A model generated the notes under the pieces. It saw only the letters and a list, made by a program, of their open reading frames with translations, searched no databases and had not been told where the DNA came from. A stretch of 64,000 nucleotides of DNA, from positions 91,160,996 to 91,224,995 of the forward strand of contig CM067373.1 of assembly GCA_034401795.1 (NCBI GenBank), written 5' to 3'. Below, one piece after another: positions 35,391 through 45,588 of this stretch; position 1 is the stretch's first letter; each line of letters opens with the position of its first letter. This DNA comes from Chaetoderma sp. LZ-2023a. Taxonomy: Eukaryota > Mollusca > Caudofoveata > Chaetodermatida > Chaetodermatidae. Position numbers and translations under genes: made by a program.

Positions 35391-36163
35391 CATTTACATT
35401 TTAACATTATTTTTATATCCTGAATAAGGTTAGTATTCCATTTAGATGGTTTCACTGGCAGTAAAAAGTGGAATTGGATGCATTCATATATATGCAGTAC
35501 CGTCGGTACGTCAATGGTGATGGTTATAATATGAAAGAAAATACTGGGGTGAGATATATCACATAATCACTGTATTAGTTAACAAGTGCTCTTCGGATTT
35601 TGAAACCTTACTAACTGTTTCTATCTCATGTAGGGATGCAATATTTATCATTAAAAAGTTGATTTTGTGCAATGTCATCAGATAATATTTTTTCAATTAT
35701 TAGTCAATAGGAACTTAAGTACCGGTATTAACTGGATCAATAATACTAAAAACCATCCAGGGGTGAGACATATCACGCGTTCGCGTTCTTGTTATGAATA
35801 TTTTAGCAAATTTAACAGAAATTGCATGCAATACTATAACTATATACTGATTCAAGGTGACTGAGAAAACCGTTTTAATTTCCTGGTATTTTTTTCAAAC
35901 TTCCACCCTAATTAACTAATTTGGTGACCGTTACCCACCCAGTGGTAAAATTAGAATAAATACGGTAGCTAAAACCTGAAAGGTCCATTGGCTCGACTTA
36001 GTGATCTGAATGGTGTCCAGTGTCTGAGCAGAGAATGCGGTTGCATTGAATTCACCAACGGCTTCTGATTTCAGTAAAGCTTTAAAAACAGTTTCAATCA
36101 TTACCATGATTGCATCCAGTCTGCAGTGTGATGAAATTAGTTTTGACATTTTTCGATACTTTT

Positions 36164-36585
36164 CTCGTATTATTTGGTTATTTTTAGGTGATTTAATATG
36201 GCTAGTATTATTTGGTTATTTTTAGGTGATTTAATATGGCAAGTATTATTTGGTTATTTTTACGTGATTTAATATGGCAAGTATTATTTGGTTATTTTTG
36301 GGTGATTTAATATGGCAAGTATTATTTGGTTATTTTTGGGTGATTTAATATGGCAAGTATTATTTGGTTATTTTTACGTGATTTAATATGGCAAGTATTA
36401 TTTGGTTATTTTTGGGTGATTTAATATGGCAAGTATTATTTGGTTATTTTTGGGTGATTTAATATGGCACATTATTTGGTTATTTTTAGGTGATTTAATA
36501 TGGCAAGTATTATTTGGTTATTTTTGGGTGATTTAATATGGCACGTATTATTTGGTTATTTTTGGGTGATTTAATATGGCAAGAA
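36164..36585 (+). repeat. 38-bp minisatellite, about 11 copies
   Basis: Unit GTGATTTAATATGGCAAGTA then TTATTTGGTTATTTTTGG. Copies are nearly identical apart from AGG, ACG and GGG variants and one shortened copy near 36465. Confidence 0.92.
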
Positions 36586-36887
36586 TGTTAAAGGTGATAT
36601 TTACTTAACCAGTGACTTATTTGATTTTAATGATCTTTCTTTAAAGATATCTTTTTACAATCCTTTTATCCACTCTACATCATCATTAAAATAAAATTTG
36701 TAATTTTTCCATACTTTTCAGAGTATGAATTTAGATTATCTTTAGGAGAATACCTGTAAGGTACCGTTTTTATTCAAGGACCATTTAATTCAGGAAATTC
36801 TTTAGGCACAGACAATGATTGCAATCAGGAACATATGTAATTATACATATAAATGTGTGTAATTTGGCCCATTTGCCTATCATAAAG

Positions 36888-37125
36888 GGCCCTTTAATGG
36901 TCATACCGGCCAAAACCTGTCTCTGCTATGGTCTTGTGGAATGTCCATTTACAGGCCAATAGAATATAATTTTTGAAAATTTACAACTTTAATGACTGGC
37001 TCGATAGCCGAGCCAGTCATTCCAGTGATAAATTTTCAAAAATTGTATTTCTCTTGGCCTGTAAATGGACATTCAATAAGAAAATATTTAAATTTTCTTG
37101 ACCAAATTTAACCATTAAAGGGTTA
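36888..37125. mobile_element. Palindromic MITE, family A
   Basis: From GGCCCTTTAATGGTCA to AACCATTAAAGGGTTAA. The tip GGCTCGATAGCCGAGCC is a symmetric variant. Confidence 0.87.
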
Positions 37126-37254
37126 AGACATTCTCCGGTCAGTCATCCTAAGCAGTTAGGTTTTAGGGTTTTGTCATGAGTCTATATCATTATAGCTTCG
37201 CTATTGGGCAAACCATGGGATCTTGCACTGATAAGTAGTTTGCATTTTATGAAA

Positions 37255-38320
37255 AATGTACTGGAAATTGTCAAATTGGTTCTTTTCCATACCATTCTGA
37301 GCGATTTCAACCAAATTTGGCTGAAAGGACCCTATTGTGGTAGGCTCCTGAATCTCCATTCAGAATTTTGATTCATCAATTTTTTGGGCGAAAATCTTTG
37401 ATTTTATGAAATATGTACCGGAAATTGTCAAATTGCTTCTTTTTCTTACCATTCTGAGCGATTTCAACCAAATTTGTTTGAAAGGACCCTATTGTGGTAG
37501 CCTCCAGAACCTCCATTCTGAATTTTGATTCATCAATTTTTTGGGTGAAAATCTTTGATTTTATGGAAAATGTACCAGAAAATGTCAAATTGCTTCTTTT
37601 TCTTACCATTCTGAGCGATTTCAACCAAATTTGTTTGAAAGGACCCTATTGTGGTAGCCTCCAGAACCTCCATTCAGAATTTTGATTCATCAATTTTTTG
37701 GTTTGAAAATCTTAGATTTTATGAAAAATGTACCGGAACTTGTCAAATTGCTTCCTTTCCTTAGCATTCTGAGCGATTTCAACCGAATTTGGCTGAAAGG
37801 ACCCTGTTGTGGTAGGCTCCAGAGCTTCAATTCAGAATTTTGATTGACCAATTTTTGGCGTGAAAATTTTAGATTTTATGAAAAATGTACCGGAAATTGT
37901 CAAATTGCTTCTCCTCCTTACCATTCTGAGCGATTTCAACCAAATTTGGCTGAAAGGATCCCGTGCGTGGTGATGCGCTCCAGAGTTTCCATTCTGAATT
38001 TTGATTCATCAATTTTTTAGGTGAAAATCTTTGATTTTGTGAAAAATTTACCGGAAAATGCTGAGCGATTTCAACCAAATTTGGCAGAAAGGATCCTGTG
38101 GTGATGCGCTCCAGAGTTTCCATTCGGAATTTTGATTCATCAATTTTTTAGGTGAAAATCTTTGATTTTGTGAAAAATTTACCGGAAAAGGTCAAAATGC
38201 TTGACATATTTCGACCAAATTTGGTTAGATGTGTCCTATGGTGATAGGCTCCGTAAGATTCATTCAGAATTTTGATTGGTCAATTTTTCCAGTGGCCATC
38301 TTGTTTAATGTAAAGAATCG
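37255..38320 (+). repeat. 157-bp tandem array, about seven monomers
   Basis: ACCATTCTGAGCGATTTCAA then CCAAATTT recurs at 37291, 37448, 37605, 37762 and 37920; the sixth and seventh units are shortened. Each monomer also has TTTTGATTCATCAATTTTTT and AAAATGTACCGGAA. Confidence 0.9.
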
Positions 38321-38880
38321 TGTATATTTAAATGCAAATGTTTCAAATGGTAATGGTGCAGGGAGCCTCACAGGCCCATGGGCCTCTTGTTATTAAGTGG
38401 TAGACATAGAATTTGTACAACTGACGGACTCTTCAAGGTTCATCATTCATTCATTACGCATTTTGATTGTGACATTAGCTTTCATATGATGTAAATGATT
38501 ATAATGTCATACTTGATTGACAGATCAGAGTTATCCATTGTTAGCCATGAAAATTTGATCACTTGAAGGAACTTTATACATAAAGAAACATGGCCGCTGT
38601 GTTCCTGCTACAATTCTGGTCAACTCCTTAGGGATTTCCTTATAGCCGATGGCCTTTCTAGTTTAAATGCCATTGCTCCAGGTGACCAATCCAAGCCTCT
38701 TGAGCCTCTTGTTTTGAAAGTGAGACACTGGTATTTCAAGACTTCATGGTTTAGCGCAGTAGGAGCCTCTTTAGTCTCTGGTATTTCAATACTTAATGGT
38801 TTAACACAGTATGAGCCTCTTGTTTTGAAAGTATACGCTGGCATTTCAAGACTTAATGTTTTAATACAGTAGGAGGTGTG
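38321..38880 (+). repeat. AGCTCACCTGG-family tails and about 70-bp direct repeats
   Basis: Tails at 38358-38392 (CACAGGCCCATGGGCCTCTT) and 38679-38713 (decayed) are followed by three direct repeats containing GGTATTTCAAGACTTCATGG with GAGCCTCTTGTTTTGAAAG. Confidence 0.6.
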
Positions 38881-39099
38881 GAGAATAATATTTATAATGA
38901 TATTAAATATTAACGGTCATGGAGTTACTGCGACAGTGATGATTCACATCTTGTGACGTGTAGGCCCTGGATAGCTGCCATGTGTTCCTCAACCTAAGTT
39001 CACCCATGGAAATGGCTGACTAAATATTAGTGTAACATCTATCATCTCATGCTTCCAGAATAGGAATATTTTACAATTATTCTATTTTATGTTTTTCAG

Positions 39100-39231
39100 C
39101 TCGCACAACCATGGAGGAGCTGCAGATACGACCACATCTACTCTATGTTCATTCATACAAATCGCCGCACTTCTGTGATTTCTGTGGTGTGATGCTTTTT
39201 GGACTTGTCAAACAAGGACTTAAATGCGATG
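39100..39231 (+). CDS. PRKD: Protein kinase D exon (first half of C1a zinc finger)
   Basis: The exon encodes the linker [11 protein letters not shown] and the first half of the C1a domain, which binds diacylglycerol or phorbol ester and brings the kinase to membranes. The C1 pattern H-x12-C-x2-C-x13-C can be read directly: the His of RPH, the two Cys of FCDFC, and the Cys of GLKC. The remaining ligands (C-x4-H-x2-C-x7-C) must be in the next exon, which I did not find in the window. The QGLKC sequence that lines the ligand groove is kept. The acceptor is gtttttcag and the donor G|GTGAGT at 39232. The exon is 132 nt, phase 1 at both ends, and looks intact. Confidence 0.94.
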
Positions 39232-39474
39232 GTGAGTATTGTCGCTATAATGATGAGTTCTATGGTAATGTCTGTTACTTTTAAAAATAATTTATAAACA
39301 TTTAATAATATGAACAGAAAGTGTTAGGATTAATTATTTAATGGTCAGTATTTGTAAAAGAAAATTGGGATTTTTTAAATTCACTATTAAAGACTGCTTC
39401 CATCATCCAGCCAGCCATTCCTGTAGCTAATTTTCAAAAATAGTCTAGTTGTGATTCCAAACTGATCTGCGAAG

Positions 39475-40235
39475 CAGAAAGCAAGACATGTATCACTTCT
39501 CTGATGGCGCCGGTGATGGCATCAACAATGTTAAGTTTTTGCGTTTAGTGAAACTTCTAAGCTTATATTTCAGGATCGCTTAATCCTATAGCAACTAGGC
39601 GTGGCTATGTGGCTGCCTATGCTGTGAGAAAGCAGCATGCTGATAATGAGGTCACAAGGCCAACGGTCAATGTCACTGTGACCTTGATACCAAACCTGTT
39701 TTTATATTTCATGATTGCTTAACCCTTTAATGGTCAAATTTGGTCAAGAAAATTTAACTATATCTTTATTGAATGCCCATTTACAGGCCAAGAAAATACA
39801 ATGTTTGAAGAGTTATCACTAGAATGACTGGCTTGGTTATCGAGCCAGTCATTCCAGTGGTAAATTTTCAAATTTTTAAATTCTTTTGGCGTGTAAATGG
39901 ACATTCCACAACACCATAACAGAGGCCGGTTTTGGCCAGTATGATCATTAATCGGTTAATCCTATTGGAATTAAACTTGGATACATGGTTACCATCAAAG
40001 GTCACGGTCACTGTGACCTCTACAAAACCTGGTTATATTTTAACATTAAGTTTTTGCATTTACCAATCCTGTCAGCGTATGTTTCAGGATTGCTTAACCC
40101 TAATGGAACACACCTGGGGTACATGGTTGCGATTGGTTAATCCTATTGGACTAAACTTGAATACATGGTTATTTATGATGGGAAGCAGCATGATAACATT
40201 GAGGTCACAAAGTCAAAGGTCAAACAGGAGACAGG
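39475..40235 (+). repeat. Array of the 9.6-kb tandem family, split by a MITE
   Basis: Head CTGCGAAGCAGAAAGCAAGA then CATGTATCACTTCTC. Monomers with ATATTTCAGGATCGCTTAA lie before and after the family A MITE at 39719-39959. Confidence 0.7.
39719..39959. mobile_element. Palindromic MITE, family A
   Basis: From TTAACCCTTTAATGGTCA to GATCATTAATCGGTTAA, inserted in the tandem array. Flanking sequence resumes at ATCCTATTGG on the right. Confidence 0.87.
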
Positions 40236-40416
40236 CGAGATGTTTAATTGCATGGAATTCTTGTTTATAAATCTGTTTGTCAGTCTGTCAAGTTGCCTGT
40301 GAATGTGTCTGTGTGTTTGTCTGTTAGTTAAGTGTTTATCATTTCGAATAAAGCTGCCTGTGTCGCAACTAACATTCCCACAAAGGTAATTTTGTACCAG
40401 CTTCAACATTACGTGG

Positions 40417-40631
40417 TTAACCCTTTAGTGGTCTAATTTGGTCGAGAAAATCTAAATATTTCCCTTTTGAATTTCCATTTGCAGGGCAGAAGACTATTTT
40501 TGAAAATTTACCACTGGAATGACTGGCTCGGTTACCGAGCCAGTCATTCAAGTGGTAAATTTTCAAAAATAATCTCTTGCCCTGCAAATATCCATTCTGC
40601 AAGCCCTCTGGCGTAACCAGCAAAGGGTTAA
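40417..40631. mobile_element. Palindromic MITE, family A
   Basis: From TTAACCCTTTAGTGGTC to AGCAAAGGGTTAA. The tip CTGGCTCGGTTACCGAGCC pairs perfectly. Confidence 0.88.
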
Positions 40632-40845
40632 GAAACTATGTGAGTAAATTATAAGAGTCTTTTATGCCCTTTAGCAAATGAACTGTCAATGAGATCACCA
40701 AGATAGGGATTTTTGCCAGTTTTGGCATCCTGACGAACGGTACAATTTTCTAGAAAACACTGTAATGCTAAAATCTTGTGTAATGGGATTTTAAATATGG
40801 AAGCATATACTGTTTGTTGTTTCAGAATTTTATGCACATAAACCG

Positions 40846-41071
40846 TAAAAATTTAGTGCTCAAATTTGCTCAAGAAAATTTTTTTCTGATAGAAAATGTC
40901 AATTTTCAGATCAGGCGAAGGTTAATTTTTAAATTTTACCATTGGAATAAATGGCTTGGGTATCGAGCCGGTCATTCCGTTGGTAAAATTACAAAAATAG
41001 TCTTCTTAGTGTATAAATGAATATTTCCCAAGACCACTGTAGAAGCCATTCTAGTCCAACCGGAGTGTTAA
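40846..41071. mobile_element. Palindromic MITE, family A
   Basis: The left end has decayed. CTGATAGAAAATGTC at about 40886 is the uninterrupted form of the Academ-type insertion site. Ends at TTAA 41068-41071, shared with the next copy. Confidence 0.78.
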
Positions 41072-41215
41072 CCCTTTAAATACTCATATCAGCCAAAAAC
41101 GGCTTCAGTCATTCCAGTTGTAAATTTTCAAAAATAGTATTCTCTTAGTCTGCAAATGGACATTTTCTGAGAAAATTTTTATTTTCTTGAGAAAATTCGA
41201 GGGCTAAAGGGTTGA
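41068..41215. mobile_element. Palindromic MITE, family A (adjacent, internally deleted)
   Basis: From TTAACCCTTTAAATACTC to GGCTAAAGGGTTGA. It lacks most of the first arm. Confidence 0.78.
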
Positions 41216-43144
41216 TAATAGGGCATATTTCACTTAATGGAAGCTTAGTAATAGAAATTTAGTCCCAAGCTTTAAGATACATGTATGTGACCAAATTATT
41301 TCTTAGAACATTCAGTGTTGCAAGGCAGTGAAGTGAAGTGAAGTGTCACCACTTTGCTTCAAAAAGTATTTTCAAATTTCAATTTTGTTACTCAGACCCC
41401 GTAAGGCGAAGCGGGTATTGCGATCGGGTCTGTGTATCTGGGGCTCTATCTAAAAAAAACACTGATTAGATTTAGCTAAAATTTTAACACAACGAATGAA
41501 ATTGCTGTGTATGATGATTTCCAGACGTTGGCCATGATCTGGATAAGATAACATGGGTACAGATCGGCTCAAATTCTGGATCTGTGGATATCTCGGAAAC
41601 TACTAGTCTGATATGGATCAAATCTTAACACAGGAAAGGGTGTGACCATACACTAGAGTTACACAACGTTGGGGGTGATCCAGGAAAATCTGAAATGCAT
41701 CCAGGAAATCTGCAAAAATCCAGAAAATCAAGACTTCTTACCGTGTGACAAAAATGGTATACTGTTAATTCAATTGTTACCATTAAGCAACTAGGATTTT
41801 AAGTCTGAAATCTTGTTTCTAAAAAAGCTGTCATTGTCATGAGACTTTTGTCTCTAACAGATCCATGCTTGTTCCATCATTTCAATGGTTGCCACAACAT
41901 TAGATTAATCGTGATGGTTACAGGATGTCGCTGAAATATAATTTATGTTTGCACATGATGACTCTAGTTGAATGGTTTTAAATACTCATTTTGAAAATCA
42001 TATAATTTTGAAAATCAATTGAATCTTACGATGTTGTTTGATAGGCCATCAACAGAATCCAGTAAAAATAATTATAAGCTATTTGCCACAATGTTTCTTA
42101 CACTTTGGGCCCTACCAAGAATTGACAAAAAAAATGCTACAAAGCCTGCAGCCAGAAGCTAGAAACTTGCTTGGAACCCTAGCCTCTAAGCGGTAGTGGC
42201 GTAGTGCTACCATCCCAACTATATTAACGGTTTTTGGCAAAGTAACAGACCACTATATATAAAACTATATATCATTAGAAAGGGCAATAAAATTCCTTTT
42301 AGTACATATAACTTGTATGAATAAAGTATATTTATTTGATCAACGTACCTCTCAAAATGGACACACCTTGTAGGATAAATACATTGATCTATTTTTGCTA
42401 AATTTATCGAGTTTTTTTAAATTTTACGAATCCCATTGATAAATTTAATCACAAGGGTATTAAAACTAACAGATACCAACATTTCGTCAAGGTTTTCATC
42501 CGATAAGATGTGAAAATGACAATTATATTATGCCATGGTACCGTAAAATTTCTCGAAATTCTGGTCCAAATTGTTTGGGGGGGGGGAGGCCTCATTCATT
42601 GTTTAATAATTCCTTTATGCATAGTAACCGAACACATACCAGGGTTTCTCAGCGTTGACAGCAAATAAATGGTAAATTTTATGCTATGTAGCATTGCTGG
42701 TTGCAATCAGCCATTTGAAAAGCGAACGCGAATGTTTTACACTAAGATTCTATAGCGTCAGACATTTTTTCGTAGCGGCGTCTCCAATAGGGATCGTTTA
42801 TCGCGAAAGATTGTGAGAGAGCGAGAGGAATTTGTAGAATTGTACCCGTATCTAATATACGGGTACCAAGCTCATTACCCGTTATTGGCAACACCGTATC
42901 TTATACTTTATACTTTATTTAATATCATCAGTACATGTACAGTACAAATGTGTGATATACATAGTAATATATGAAATTTAATAATACTTTAACTATGATT
43001 AATTAAATATAACTATGTAACTATAAACATTTATATATTGCTATTTACATCATAAAGACTAGGAGGGAGACTGATATGGAAGCCGTGCAGCCTAAATAGT
43101 GCGAGTAATATTGAATGTGTTCTTTGAAGGCTGCTTATCGTTAT
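41216..43144. other. No gene recognised; one possible repeat head
   Basis: CAGACCCCGTAAGGCGAAGC...GATCGGGTCTG at 41393-41430 can form a stem and begins a repeat-like segment (to about 41700) with TCTGGATCTGTGGATATCTC. From 42830 to 42900 there is a GGTACC/ACCCGTAT segment. The rest is A+T-rich and unassigned. Confidence 0.4.
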
Positions 43145-43500
43145 TCATGTTGGAATGGGCGTGGTAGAGGGGGTGTTCAGGATCATGTTTCTGTTTTGGG
43201 TCATTTCATATATAAAGTACCCGATGAGTGGTGAGAGTTTTGGAGGACAGTCTAAGATGAAAAATAATTTTTCCAAGTTGGTCAGGTTAGGGAAGGTGGG
43301 TAGAGTTAGCGTAAGTTTGTTATATAGCAGATCTCTGTATTTTTTGTTTACTGAACATACGGCCATAAAATGTAGTTCATCTACTTCCAGGTGGCATAAT
43401 CTGCATTTTCTGTCCTTTCTCTCAACCTTGTTATATCTACCGGTTTCTATTTCTAAGCGATTGGCATAGATGCATATTTTGCTCAATGATCTTCGAGCGG
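43145..43500 (-). pseudogene. LINE reverse-transcriptase 3'-end fragment
   Basis: The frame reads SLSKICIYANRLEIETGRY, then RKDRKCRLCHLEVDELHF and a CS...YRDLLY stretch. The order 'L.IETGRY', a C-x2-C pair, 'DE.HF' and a late Cys is the usual C-terminal tail after the reverse transcriptase in several non-LTR retrotransposons of invertebrates. Only this tail is present; the polymerase and endonuclease are missing, as is usual for 5'-truncated LINE copies. It lies antisense to PRKD. The upstream limit near the DIRS-like element is uncertain because the frame stays open to about 43630. Confidence 0.6.
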
Positions 43501-43589
43501 GGACTGGTCTTCCCGGCGTGTCAAAGTCTATTTTGGAATTTTCTTCGTATTTTGGACAATCATCATATGAGTTTTTACATGTTTCCCCA

Positions 43590-44141
43590 GTCCCGGAGCC
43601 TAGTTGGGCTCCGGAGCCGGGACCTGTACTAAATACTCAGGCTTCCTCCATTTACTTATCTACGGACTTTTCTTGATGGTCGGCGGGTCCTCTTTGGGAT
43701 ACTATTTGTAATCCCAGAAAGGGTCCGGGGCCTCATCCGGGATTAGTAGATCTGTGCCCGGGTTCCCTAGAGGACCAGGGGCCATCTAGATCTCATCTTT
43801 CTCCCTGTAGGTTAACGCCAAATTCTCAGTTTCCCTCTCATCTTACTAATTCTGAGGCTGTTAAACATATTTCAGTCATTAGTAAATCTTTATCGTATAA
43901 TTTCCGTTCAGATTGCACTGTTTTGTCATCCAGTGATCAGTTCTCATTACCTCATTCCAGATCCTTTGTAGGTAATTCTGCTTGTTGTCAGAATCCCTTG
44001 TATTCTTCGGGTCCTTTGTCTCAGGATAGTCTTTCCCAGGACTTGATCAGTTGTTATCTCAATGAATCATTAGTGAATGAAATTACCTCTATTAGCCTGT
44101 CAAGCAAAGATTATTCCTTGTCAAAAGACAGTTCTGGGAAT
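43590..44141 (+). pseudogene. DIRS-like gag region, first part
   Basis: Broken frames rich in Ser, Pro and Leu (for example 43923-44141, SSSDQFSLPHSRSFVGNSAC onward). The last eight bases, CTGGGAAT, are duplicated at 45581-45588 after the inserted hAT MITE. The product is not recognised by itself; its position before the RT suggests a gag-like role. Confidence 0.45.
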
Positions 44142-45580
44142 TAGAGCTGGGCGGTCTGACGGTAGTACCGTGAGGACCGCGGTATACCGTGAACCGATAC
44201 CGTGACCGTTGACATTTCCAAATACCGTGAATACCGTCCATAATGTTTAAGCAATATTTGAGAAATATATTCATAAAATCTGACTTGACCAAGGGTAAAT
44301 AAGTGCTAATGGTGCCAAAAATACAGGCATCCCTAACTATTAACCGAGTTGAGGTGAAAGGGTCGTTGTAAAAACAAACATCAAGACGTCAATTACAAAA
44401 TAATGACAGGCATGTCAAACGTACGTCTTGAAAGTCTCACGGTAAAATTGCTTAAAAAACTCATTCTCTGGCCGGCCGCCGGTAGTAATTAGACTATAAT
44501 ATATTCCCTATTCCCATTTCTATTATTTGTAATTTATTACTGCAAGCATTTTGTCACCGAACAAACACGCTAGAATACCAAAATAACATACAAACTGCGC
44601 GCTATTCAAACATAACACCAATCTCGCAAAAACGTATCTGATTGGTTGGTCATGAACTAGACCGTGGGAAAATACATTACTATGCTGAATTTATCAATGA
44701 AAATTTACTAAAACGTAGTATTTGCTTGCGCCGTTTTGATCACGCGCTAATTTATTAACAACGAGCAGCGTTGAAGTCGTTAGGGGGCCTATTTGTTATT
44801 TTTCTGGCTTGTTTTAAGAAATTTCTTTAAGGATTAAATCCAGTTTAAGTAACGACGCCTAAAAATTATAGTATTTTAGTTTTTGTAATTCATTTTTCAA
44901 CTGTCTACACGTCGGAAGTTTGCGCAAATAGCTTTTTACACGCATTGTTCACGTGAAGCATGGCGAGTAACGAGTCTGCACATCGGGTACTCAGTAATTA
45001 TCAGAAGCTTTGGAATCGGCTATATTCAATGTCGTGTTATATGTATGTGTATAGGCCTGTTTTTGCGAGTAACAGAATATACGACTCCAACAGAAATAAA
45101 AGAGTACAACACTCGCCCCGTTTAAATACTCGCGGATTTTGTCTGGATTCTGTTTATCAAAGCGCTCGACTGGCAAAATAAAATTTACCGTTTTCTGGTC
45201 TCACGCATTAATAGCAAGAACAATCCAGATTGAAAATAGTGCACCCCAATGTCTCAAACAGCGGGTTATAGTTAGCGAGTCGACAACACCCTTTGACCGA
45301 TATTCCCGTGAATGATATTACGTCAATAAAAATAGTGACCTAATAAAATCGTGAAACTAAACAGTCGCAATAGCCATGTTTTTCTTCTCTAAATCAGGAA
45401 GCCGATTTATTTATTTTACCTATATTTACCGTTGATTGGAGATGGAAGTGAAAAGGAAATGGAAAAGATTGTTCTAATTTGGTGGCATGCCTCAAGCTCA
45501 GATGACGGTATACCGTGGTACCGCGGTATTTTTTCATGGTACCGATACCGTCATGTAAATATCAATACCGCCCAGCTCTA
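44142..45580. mobile_element. hAT-type MITE, 1,439 bp
   Basis: Ends TAGAGCTGGGCGGTCTGACG and, inverted, TAGAGCTGGGCGGTATTGAT, followed by ACGGTA/TACCGT-rich subterminal repeats. A perfect 8-bp target duplication, CTGGGAAT (44134-44141, 45581-45588), identifies hAT. No transposase frame is present. Confidence 0.92.
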
Positions 45581-45588
45581 CTGGGAAT

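Larger units (their letters stand above)
32815..35967. mobile_element. Composite bounded by TACCGTATTTATTC inverted repeats
   Basis: Left end TACCGTATTTATTCTAATTT TCCCAC; right end inverted TACCGTATTTATTCTAATTT TACCAC. The match is about 24 bp, with TA as the probable target. Inside are two 140-bp-scale direct repeats (about 33050-33290), TCTCGCC-head repeats, a 39-bp minisatellite and a coiled-coil pseudogene. It could be one 3.15-kb transposon, or two solo ends flanking unrelated repeats. Confidence 0.45.
14044..39099 (+). other. PRKD intron, 25,056 bp
   Basis: The intron joins a GTAAGG donor to a TTTTTCAG acceptor (AG at 39098-39099). The exons on either side join in phase 1 to give Ala followed by [12 protein letters not shown], which is collinear with PKD. 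The intron is filled with nested mobile elements on both strands, listed individually. Stretches with nothing recognised are 20336-20914, 28684-29087, 29173-29685, 29919-30586 and 35391-36163. Confidence 0.9.

Noticed and set aside
38600..38844. Minus-strand frame with AYTFKTRGS repeats
   Set aside because: A by-product of the three roughly 70-bp direct repeats and the GGGCCTCTTGTT tail.
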